Source: Leucaena leucocephala (taxonomy: Eukaryota > Streptophyta > Magnoliopsida > Fabales > Fabaceae). Taken from it: a stretch of 64,000 bases of DNA. A model generated the notes under the pieces. It ran no database searches. It saw nothing but the letters and a program-made list of their open reading frames with translations, and was not told the origin of the DNA. Every line of letters begins with the position of its first letter. Position 1 is the stretch's first letter. The stretch covers positions 7,626,001 through 7,690,000 of the forward strand of contig CM073518.1 in NCBI GenBank assembly GCA_037074615.1, read 5' to 3'. The position numbers and the translations under genes are program-made. This document shows, one piece after another, positions 58,701 to 64,000 of the stretch.

Positions 58701-61700
58701 ATACAAGGACAAAGTGATCACACTCTGTTCTTCCGACATGAAAACGGGAAACTTGCTATATTAGTAATGTATGTAGATGACATCATCCTCACAGGTGACA
58801 ATCTAACGAAGATTGATAGAATTAAAAGGGCTCTTAACCAGGAATTCCAAGTGAAAGATATGGGAAAAATGAAATATTTTTTAGGCATGGAAGTGGCCAG
58901 GTCTGCAAAAGGAATCAGTATCTCGTAAAAAAAATACATACTGGATCTCCTAGAAGAAACAGGGAGGCTAGGCTGTAGATCTAGCGATACTCCTATTCGT
59001 GTTGACAAGATTAGAGATGTTGAAGATCTGGGAAATGAGGTAGATCTGGGAAGATATCAGCGTATGGTACGAAAACTGATTTACCTATCACACACGAGGC
59101 CAGATATTGCCTATGCCGTCAGTGTTGTAAGTCAACACTTTCATAACCCCAGACAGAAGCACCTAAACGAAGTTTATAGGATTCTCAGATATCTGAAGGG
59201 CTCACCTGGCCTAGGTCTCCTATTCAAAAATTCTGATAAGAGAAATGTAAAAATACTCAGATGTTGATTAGGCAGGTTATCAAGACGATAGAAGACAACC
59301 TCGAGCTATGTTACTTACGTATGAGAGAACTTAGTCACATGGCGCAGTAAAAAACAAAGTGTGGTCGCTAGAAGCAGTGCAAAAGCTGAATTTAGAACTA
59401 TAGCTCTAGGAACATGTGAAAGTCTATGGGTAAAACGAGTACTAGAAGAATTGGGAATGCTAACAGAATTACCTATCAGGCTACACTCAGACAATGTGGA
59501 AGCTATCAATATGTCACACAATCCAGTACAGCATGATAGCACAAAGCATGTGGAGATAGATAGACATTTCATAAGAGAGAAGATTGATGCTGGGACAATT
59601 GAATTGAAATACATTCCCTCCAAAGAACAGACAGTAGATGTGCTCACAAAGGGATTTACTCGAGCAAATTTGAATATCTAATCAACAAGTTGGACATGAT
59701 CAATATCTATACTCTAACTTGAGGGGGAGTATAGGAGATATTTGAATTAATTAGGAGGGATTTTAGGAATTAATTAGGCAAGATTATGGGAATATGATCT
59801 GATTGTATTCAATAAATGTGTTCCTTGATTCTCTCTGTGTTTTATGCTCTTCTGATTATGTATTCAAGTGTATATATGTGTATTCAGCATAGATGAAAAT
59901 GTCCAGAACAGAATTACCGTTCCTTCTATTGCCTTCTGTAAGTGTTCTGTCTCGTCCCCTCTCCTATAAAAAACAATAAACTTAAAATATTCTTCTAACA
60001 TAGGTATTCTATCTCATAGTTATAACGGGAAATGATGAGAAGTCTAAAGTAGGCAAAAGGTGGCACTAGCAACTGAATTCCAAATTAATGATCTTGGACG
60101 GATGAGGTATGTCCTAGTTATGGAAGTGGCCAGGACCAGAAAAGGGATCAATGTGTCCCTAAGAAAGTACACCCTTGATCTATTACATGAGATATGGAAA
60201 CTTGGTGCAAGGCCATAAGACACCTATAGAAGCCTCATGTAACCTGAAGATTAAGCTAAATGATGCACCTGTCGACTTTGAAAGGTACAGAAGACTTGTG
60301 GGAAAAACTAGTACTTGACTAACACATGTCTAGATATTTGTTATTCTATTGGAGTTGTTAGCCAGTTCATGCACAGACCACAAGAAGAGCACATGGAAGC
60401 CCTCTATTGTATATTAGATATTTAAAACTCAATCCTGGGAAAGGCATCTTCTTTGAGAAGGCTAGAGCTAGGAATATAGAAGTCTACACAGATATAAGCA
60501 ATGGAAGATCTTTAGAGAATATAGGAGATCCACCATTGGATATTGCAAATGTGTGGGGGAACTTGGTTACTTGGATAAGTAAAATGCAATCTGTTGTTTC
60601 AAGAAGCAGTGTTGAATCTGAGCTTAGGCCTGTGGCACTCGGAATTTTTGAAGGCATATGTTTTACTTGACTACTTAACGAATTGAAGCTTCCATATAAT
60701 GGCCCATGGTGTGATAACAAGTCTAGCATTGAGATGACCAAGAATACTGTGTACCTCTACAGGACAAAACACGTTAAAATTGATAGCCATTTCATCAGGA
60801 AAAAATGGAAGGAGGTCTCGTTAACCTAACCTCCATACGCTCAGTGGATCAAATAGCTGACGTCATGAAGAAGCCTCTTGCCAGAGTTTAGTTTGAAGGA
60901 TTATGAAGCAATCTGGGAATGATTGATATCTATTCTTTAGCTTGAGGGGGAGTGCTGGAAACCTAAAGTCCAAGTCCAAAACTGCGTGTTTCACTTAGCT
61001 GCCACTCTGATTCTGTTCTCTTCTTTTTTCCCCCCCTTTATTTTTCTGTTTCTGGCGTCAATCTCGTGTAACCCTTAATAACACACTTTCCAGAGTTTAG
61101 GAAAGTTTCTCCCTGATTTTCAGGGATTTGATTGTAAACTCAGATATGCTAAGATACTAGGGTAGCAGGCGCGTGTATTAAACTTTTGTACCGCACACTT
61201 AATAAAACAATAGTGGAGAAAAACTCTGTTCAGCAGTACTAAAGTTGATTCATTTTTAAAAAGCTGGGCATGGTCTAAGCAATGTTGATGTTGATACATG
61301 TACAAGATACAGCACAATATTGATTCCGCGACAGTAATTAAATACAACTTGAAGTATCATATTGTGTCTAATACAAGTGCCGATACGACTCTGTTGTTAA
61401 GTAACTGTTTCTCATGGGGCTGGATCAACATGGATGCTCCAACTTGGAGTGTGTTATAATTTAGCGTTGGGTTTATGTTCCTCTTGTGCTAGTACAAGAC
61501 AGGTAGAATGTACTAGCATGAACTGCTCCCCCAGGGCTACTAGGGGACAGGTAGAATGTTCTACATAAATATGATGGTTCAGGAGGCTAACCAATGAAGT
61601 CAATTCCTCAAACACCCTGTCCTCTCCCTCTCTCATGTTGATGATTTTGCATCCTGTGTTGATAACCTTGTGTCAAATTGATTTACATGTTACTAGACGT

Positions 61701-62175
61701 GTTTTACTCTTTTTGGTATGCAGGCAAAATCTGGGTTAAACGTAGCTGATTAGCTGTGTGTATATATCCCATTAATTTGTTGCTTTAGCCTCATATAATG
61801 TTAATTTACTACACAACTGAATTAGAAGGCAGCAGATTATATTTTGACATTCATGAACTTTATTTGTGCTTGATCTAGGGATTTGAGGCATATATTGGAC
61901 TATCATTGCTCAAAACCGCATTTGTTCGGTTTGTTTCTGAGTGGCAGGTACTTGTCATGCTGCCTTATTAATTATATAAACCAACGAAAATGAATTCAGT
62001 TAAATTGCATTTATTGATTATAGAATGACGGAATGTTCTTCGGCAGGTAATATTTTGCGGTGTCCTACTGGTTTTAATGGCTGTTGGGAACTTCACAAAT
62101 ACAGTGCAGACGCTAATGGCAAAATCAAGATTTAAGGCAAAGATGAGAAGCAAGAGCAAGCAGGAACTGGATTAA
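40510..62175 (+). CDS. TMEM120/TMPIT-like multipass membrane protein, 10 coding exons (gene span)
   Basis: Spliced product of 354 aa. Coding exons: 40510-40731, 41897-41975, 42081-42175, 43132-43236, 43325-43404, 51041-51131, 51217-51324, 51589-51675, 61879-61947, 62047-62175. All introns are GT/AG and phases agree. Residues 1-~115 form a helical, probably coiled-coil region (EEEVARAVEDAKELQD, RALSLNDSIKRLRSLLDSLL), followed by about six membrane segments, from LFLFFPSVLLIL (~136) to CGVLLVLMAVGNF (~316). The WWIYHHYC motif (residues 194-201, with the His pair at 198-199) is characteristic, and the C-terminus is basic (KSRFKAKMRSKSKQELD). Animal TMEM120A sits in the endoplasmic reticulum and nuclear envelope, is structurally like fatty-acid elongases and binds coenzyme A; a proposed mechanosensitive channel role is disputed. 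The plant role is not established. The start at 40510 is the only in-frame ATG; the frame extends upstream to 40459 without one. Introns 5 and 8 hold about 18 kb of transposons. Confidence 0.93.
41897..41975 (+). CDS. TMEM120-like exon 2
   Basis: Follows TTTTTACAG; reads FDEDLQRARCIMADGDAASL and ends after the first base of a Gly codon, before GTTCTT. An open frame continuing into intron 2 is read-through, not coding. Confidence 0.9.
42081..42175 (+). CDS. TMEM120-like exon 3
   Basis: Follows CCTTTAG; completes the Gly codon and reads RFLRMFLGPINVRASQKDVQ, ending EEYNSYK before GTATAA. Intron 3 (42176-43131) shows no identifiable feature. Confidence 0.9.
43132..43236 (+). CDS. TMEM120-like exon 4 (residues 133-167)
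   Basis: Follows CATTCAG; DRTALLFLFFPSVLLILRSW is the first membrane segment. Ends FPVQLYQ before GTATTT. Confidence 0.92.
43325..43404 (+). CDS. TMEM120-like exon 5
   Basis: Follows TTCTCAG; AWLLFLYTGLALRENILRVN then GSDIRP, ending with the first two bases of Trp194 before GTAATG. Confidence 0.92.
43405..45031 (+). other. Intron 5, part before the retrotransposons
   Basis: About 1.6 kb with no exon and no clear repeat end. Open frames at 44236 and 44495 are short and carry nothing recognisable. Confidence 0.5.
45032..45397 (+). repeat. Probable 5' LTR of the intron-5 gypsy element
   Basis: A stretch from TGTGGCAGAG to TTACCA ending 3 bp before a primer-binding site. The start is a guess, because the matching 3' LTR is missing. 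The right end is well placed by the primer site. Confidence 0.45.
45401..45412 (+). other. Primer-binding site (gypsy in intron 5)
   Basis: TGGCATCAGAGT matches the initiator-Met complement at 10 of 12 positions. Confidence 0.65.
46955..47080 (+). mobile_element. Au-like SINE fragment with 17-bp target duplication
   Basis: Flanked by identical GTTCATAGAACCCAAGT at 46938-46954 and 47081-47097. The 3' part has CATGTAGCCGACCCC and GGGATAAGGCTTTG, then a TTG repeat tail, as in the Au SINE family of plants. At about 126 bp it lacks the promoter-bearing 5' end. Confidence 0.8.
47580..48724 (-). mobile_element. Solo LTR, 1145 bp, minus strand, in gypsy RT
   Basis: Flanked by GTTTA (47575-47579 and 48725-48729). 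On the minus strand it starts TGTTGGAGATTGTGCCC and ends TTCCCTTCA. RT resumes exactly after it (ASP-rich FDDILVYS at 48758). It is nearly identical, in inverted orientation, to the LTR at 54771-56679 but lacks about 760 bp of it. It contains the palindrome array at 47702-47884. The open frame 47303-47971 is gypsy RT running into this LTR and is not a real protein. Confidence 0.88.
47702..47884. repeat. 51-bp tandem array with paired GTCGCGAC palindromes
   Basis: Eight intact octamers at 47702, 47724, 47753, 47775, 47804, 47826, 47855 and 47877. Spacings alternate 22, 29, 22, 29, 22, 29, 22 without exception, making a 51-bp unit with two palindromes. Because 51 is a multiple of three, the array stays open as a 17-residue repeat (for example VATSSTSSRDLSPLE). 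Confidence 0.9.
49226..50064 (+). pseudogene. Ty1/copia reverse transcriptase end and RNase H, fused to gypsy
   Basis: From 49224 the frame reads AVSQRKYTPDLLKEIGML, the end of copia RT, then YKRLVGKLLYLSLSHTRPDI (49385-49445), EAVYRILYYLK and VVTWRSKKQTVVSRSSAEAE (49670-49730), copia RNase H motifs. Stops are frequent. Everything upstream of this point in the copia element is missing; the junction with the gypsy RNase H is in frame. Confidence 0.8.
50069..50321 (+). repeat. 3' LTR of the copia tail in intron 5
   Basis: TGAAGCTAAAAT to AATTCTTCA, with short terminal inverted repeats TGAAG/CTTCA, right after the polypurine tract TTTAGGGGGGAG. It contains an ATGAATAAAACAATG stretch that may act as a poly(A) signal. 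From 50322 to 51040 no other feature is recognised. Confidence 0.7.
51041..51131 (+). CDS. TMEM120-like exon 6
   Basis: Follows CGTGGTAG; completes Trp194 and reads WIYHHYCAMVMALVSLTWEI, ending CAQKQ before GTTAGC. It holds the conserved His pair. Confidence 0.93.
51217..51324 (+). CDS. TMEM120-like exon 7 (residues 225-260)
   Basis: Follows CATGCAG; RGVQLFLQWAMMQGVAMLLQ then NRYQRQRLYTRIALGK, ending before GTGCTA. Confidence 0.93.
51589..51675 (+). CDS. TMEM120-like exon 8 (residues 261-289)
   Basis: Follows AATTTTAG; AKRMDVVWGETSGVDGQLWL then LCPILFILQ, ending before GTAATT. Intron 8 begins here and is 10.2 kb. Confidence 0.93.
51899..52150 (-). pseudogene. Copia RNase H end fragment, minus strand
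   Basis: The minus strand reads RVLNELKIEENSSIKVWYD, PIHHNRTTDVEINQHFIKEK and SNSQVTDILT, the C-terminal region of copia RNase H. It abuts a plus-strand copia RT piece head to head at about 52150. Confidence 0.7.
52150..52390 (+). pseudogene. Old copia RT fragment (first part), plus strand
   Basis: FLNGDLEKEVYMEIPDGVQG, RKSLYGLKQSPWAWF, then after a stop GQADHTLFLKDD. The remaining RT and RNase H of the same reading direction appear at ~59990-60950, after the younger copia element, so one older copia was probably split. Confidence 0.65.
52391..52801. other. Unclassified sequence in the old copia fragment
   Basis: Repeats of an ACTTGCAA / TTGCAAGT motif (52630-52740) suggest another LTR remnant; no gene is visible. 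Confidence 0.35.
53070..54190 (+). pseudogene. Copia gag, broken
   Basis: VPDRLTGENYVE, a stop in place of the usual Trp, then AQSMYLALDGRDKLELVLTE and WKIDNSLVASWLLKAM (53200-53340), typical of copia gag. A stop ends it at 53482; later pieces include ELDQLKQR-type and LVGLNPIYEDLHG-type sequence (53520-53665). Further stops are present before the protease. Confidence 0.75.
54190..54625 (+). pseudogene. Copia protease and start of integrase
   Basis: IVDSGSSNHMTND carries the aspartic protease DSG motif (54190-54228), followed by LYVPKLKCNLLSVSQLTKDG (54360-54420). LWHKRLGHPNFQYV (~54583-54625) is the pre-integrase zinc region, cut by the MITE at 54626. Confidence 0.8.
54771..56679 (+). mobile_element. 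Solo LTR, 1909 bp, plus strand, inside the MITE
   Basis: Starts TGTTGGAAATTGTGCCC and ends TTCCCTACA, flanked by AAACT (54766-54770 and 56680-56684). It is the full-length relative of 47580-48724. Extra sequence at ~55560-56330 is AT-rich and contains the leader-like stretch ACATTAGGAGCTAGGGTTAC. The open frame 55196-55468 is conserved in the other copy but has no recognisable domain. Confidence 0.9.
56303..56558. repeat. 51/73-bp array with paired GTCGCGAC palindromes
   Basis: Ten intact octamers at 56303, 56325, 56376, 56398, 56427, 56449, 56478, 56500, 56529 and 56551. Spacings are 22, 51, 22, 29, 22, 29, 22, 29 and 22. The minus-strand open frame 56202-56606 (134 codons) runs through the array because the unit is a multiple of three; I do not call it a gene. 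Confidence 0.9.
57023..58217 (+). pseudogene. Copia integrase, broken
   Basis: Core motifs: KPFSIIHSDLWGPSRVANCT (~57150-57205, first Asp), LIDDYTRVSWVFLLKDKTEV (57220-57280), TLHTDNGSEYF (57350-57375, second Asp). The downstream part has SFQTPLQVL, FGCIAFVHLHYTSKLDPKAV (57590-57660). The catalytic Glu region is degraded. Stops are present at several places. Confidence 0.8.
58218..59681 (+). pseudogene. Copia reverse transcriptase and RNase H, few lesions
   Basis: Starts PEWRQVVMEEMKALERNETW; VGCKWVFTPKYLADGSLDKY (58320), GLKQSPRAWFDRFTRVLKEQ (58635) and an intact catalytic YVDD (VMYVDDIILTGDN, ~58770). RNase H: RLIYLSHTRPDIAYAVSVVS-like (59085), VTWRSKKQSVVARSSAKAEF (59335-59395), SDNVEAINMSHNPVQHD (59488) and KHVEIDRHFIREKIDAGTIE (59550-59605). 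Stops at 58605, 58926 and 59265 break it. Relatively few lesions suggest a more recent insertion than its neighbours. Confidence 0.85.
59985..60952 (+). pseudogene. Old copia RT/RNase H remainder, plus strand
   Basis: ITGNDEKSKVGK near 60015, ATEFQINDLGRMRYVLVMEV (60063-60125), KYTLDLLHE (60165), then degraded RNase H (NLTSIRSVDQIADVMKKPLA, 60810-60880). It continues the RT fragment at 52150-52390. It ends in the purine tract CTTGAGGGGGAG. Confidence 0.7.
60953..61095 (+). repeat. Short 3' LTR of the old copia
   Basis: TGCTGGAAACC after the polypurine tract, ending near TTTCCAGAG, an imperfect inverted match to the start; about 143 bp. From 61096 to 61878 the intron shows no other gene. A short motif (GACAGGTAGAATGT) occurs twice at ~61498 and ~61549. 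Confidence 0.55.
61879..61947 (+). CDS. TMEM120-like exon 9 (residues 290-312)
   Basis: Follows TTGATCTAG; GFEAYIGLSLLKTAFVRFVS then EWQ, ending before GTACTT. Confidence 0.93.
62047..62175 (+). CDS. TMEM120-like exon 10 (residues 313-354, stop)
   Basis: Follows TTCGGCAG; VIFCGVLLVLMAVGNFTNTV, then a basic tail ending KSKQELD and TAA at 62173-62175. Intron 9 is only 99 bp. Confidence 0.93.
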   Translation, partial: VIFCGVLLVLMAVGNFTNTVQTLMAKSRFKAKMRSKSKQELD

Positions 62176-63608
62176 GCATTATTCTGGCCTTAGTTTCAGA
62201 AGTTTTGCTACGTATATCAGTTTTGTCAGTATTGAGCACAATTAAGCTAGTGATTATTTATTTTGAGTTGCTGTAGCGTTCGTATACAATGAATGTGATC
62301 ACAATAAGCATGAATTCGGATTAAAATGATATTGCCCTCTAATTTTCCTTCCAGGAGTCACCGTCTGTTGTATATCAGGATGATAACTGAAACCACATGC
62401 AATTTGATACGATGCGTTGAGTTTGGAAAAGAAATTCATCCTTCTTGCTACCATTTTAATTTGATCCCCGCCTTTTATTTATTTATTGATGACATGGCAA
62501 CAAAAGACCACGTCAGCTTCTTCAATCAAATATACTATTGAGAGACTCTAATAATATCATTGAACTCCTTCCTGGAGCTTTCAGCAACAATATCGTTGCA
62601 TTTTCCATGAAGAGGCTGCATATTATAATACTCCTGTCCAAATTATAGGAGTTAATTGAGAGATTTACTCTTTAGTTTTAATATATGGATGGGGAAACTT
62701 TTCTGATCTAAGGTATTATGTCTTCTAAAATGTCATATGGATGAAAAGGAATAGGGCATTATATCAAGGGAAAATATCTGATCCAAAAGAAGCCATCAAT
62801 GAAATACTTGGTAGATCACTGGTTCCCGCGGGAATGGTTGCTCATGTTTGATAAACACGATGGGAAACAGCTTTTTCCGAGGATGTCATGTAAGAATCTG
62901 CTTCAAACATTCAATTTGTCGGAAAATGTTTACCACAAGTGTCTTCGTGCTTTTATGGTTTGGATACTTGAATAGTTAGTTGCTGATTCAGCTTCTGTGG
63001 AAATTTGGTGTATCAACAAACAATTCATCTCCTTGTACTCCATTGTGGAAGTGAATTCCAGCATCATACTCAAGGACATCCATACCCTCCTCAACAATTT
63101 CCGAGCAAAGTTTTTTCTTATTATATTTCTAGTTTACAATTGCTGCATTGACTTGGTTCTGTTTCCTATAGTTCTCTGTAAGACTTACTATTTATGATAA
63201 TGATCATTTTGTCCTTCTTCAAAAGGAAAATGTAGGACATTAATTTATTTTGTTCCACAAATATTCCTATAAATTGTACCTATGAAGGGTTTTCTATTAG
63301 AAGGTAGTTCTAATATAAATAATTATAATATTTTAGAGAAAACTAGATAAATAGTTTAACTAATTTATTCTCAACAAATTAATTATCAAGTATTTACATT
63401 AAGGACGAGAAGAGTATTGAAATGTGTTTCTCATATCGGCCACTATTTTATTGACTTTAAGAACCAATGAGTCATGTTCTAAAATCCCTCAACGGCAAAG
63501 GTGTGGTAACCATTTGATGAAAGGCTGTTATTTTTTTTAAGAGAAAAACTTACATGCTGAAAAGACGTTACTCTTCATGGAAAAAATAGTTTAAATAACC
63601 ATTGGTAC
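62176..63608 (+). other. 3' UTR and downstream spacer
   Basis: The 3' UTR must start here. A weak poly(A)-like AATAAG lies near 62303. No further gene is seen; the open frames at 62326 and 62997 have no recognisable domain. Confidence 0.4.
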
Positions 63609-63625
63609 GTTATTAAAGTTCTGTT

Positions 63626-63814
63626 TTTTTTTTTTTTTTGCCCACCCGGTTCATTGGAGCTTTGCCCCGACTATATCTAGATCCGACCCGCGTCACGCAC
63701 TTGGTTATGGTGGGTGAGTCTCCCAACAGGGATTTTCTGCATATGTCAAGACTCAAACCCGAGACCTTACTTAAGCGATACCGAGTCGCTTACCACTCAG
63801 ATTAACCCCCGTTA
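63626..63814 (-). mobile_element. tRNA-derived SINE, minus strand
   Basis: GTTATTAAAGTTCTGTT flanks it on both sides (63609-63625 and 63815-63831). The minus strand has a box A-like TGAGTGGTAAGCGACTCGG, a box B-like CTCGGGTTTGAGTC (about 30 bp further) and ends in poly(A) (the T run at 63626-63639). It is about 190 bp. It is a retroposed element, not a functional tRNA gene. Confidence 0.85.
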
Positions 63815-64000
63815 GTTATTAAAGTTCTGTTGTTTTATGAAACATCTGGTTATGACTGCCCATTAAAGCCAATTTTCTTGTTTCAATTAGTGACAATTGA
63901 AAAAGTCATTTAGTCCCCTAGCATAAGTTGAACCTAAAGCCACATTTCTGGGCTAATGGAGTTAGTTGCATTGGGTTACTCTCTATTCCGTCTCTTTCTT

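Larger units (their letters stand above)
52802..59968 (+). mobile_element. Ty1/copia retrotransposon with both LTRs, carrying a nested MITE and solo LTR
   Basis: LTRs 52802-53038 and 59730-59968 are about 238 bp and closely similar. AAAAA lies on both sides (52797-52801 and 59969-59973). The primer-binding site TGGTATCAGAGC directly follows the 5' LTR (53039-53050), and the purine tract GAGGGGGAG precedes the 3' LTR. Copia order (gag, protease, integrase, RT, RNase H) is complete, though frames are broken. Without its nested insertion of 2.4 kb it would be about 4.8 kb, a normal length for copia. Confidence 0.9.

Noticed and set aside
63626..63814. Functional tRNA gene
   Set aside because: Box A and B-like sequences exist, but the 17-bp duplication and poly(A) end show a SINE, and no cloverleaf is complete.

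Overview
This is nuclear DNA of a flowering plant, most likely a dicot. It is AT-rich and packed with nested Ty3/gypsy and Ty1/copia retrotransposons, CACTA transposons, MITEs and SINEs. Primer-binding sites match plant initiator-Met tRNA, and the only host gene has plant-type exon structure. I see no bacterial, organellar or viral genes and cannot name the species.

Left block (1-29804), a stack of insertions readable from target-site duplications (TSDs). An old minus-strand LTR is split into ~1884-2433 and 28314-29804 by a full-length Ty3/gypsy chromovirus (2434-28308, TSD TCATA). That element carries a 9.4-kb CACTA transposon in its 5' LTR (4383-13788, TSD TAT) and a ~3.1-kb solo LTR on the minus strand in its reverse transcriptase (17178-~23399). 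The solo LTR is itself split by a second solo LTR of the same family in the opposite orientation (18379-21484, TSD AATAA). The last 1.87 kb of a third member opens the window (1-1871). The CACTA element has four minus-strand gene modules (a Transposase_24/Ulp1-protease gene, a TNPD-like transposase, and two copies of a small coiled-coil gene), each with an ACCGGTGTA-type array upstream. Most are broken by stops.

Middle block (29801-39618). This holds a gypsy gag remnant joined to a 2.8-kb LTR, an unclassified repeat region with paired GTCGCGAC palindromes, a small inverted-repeat element, a 961-bp non-autonomous CACTA element (TSD TAT), and a PIF/Harbinger-like MITE inserted into another copy of itself, just upstream of the host gene.

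Right block (39680-~62300). The one intact host gene encodes a TMEM120/TMPIT-like multipass membrane protein: 10 coding exons, 354 aa, every junction GT/AG and the frame open throughout. Two introns are swollen by transposons. Intron 5 (7.6 kb) holds a gypsy element fused in frame to a copia tail, with a SINE and a solo LTR nested inside. Intron 8 (10.2 kb) holds copia fragments, a copia element with both LTRs (52802-59968, TSD AAAAA), a MITE inside that, and a 1.9-kb solo LTR inside the MITE. A tRNA-derived SINE lies downstream (63626-63814).

The most unusual signals are: GTCGCGAC palindromes in pairs at a 22-bp pitch, shared by two repeat families whose spacers differ; an LTR hairpin with compensatory changes between copies; and the modular CACTA with a tandem-duplicated small gene and E2F-like octamers upstream of each module.
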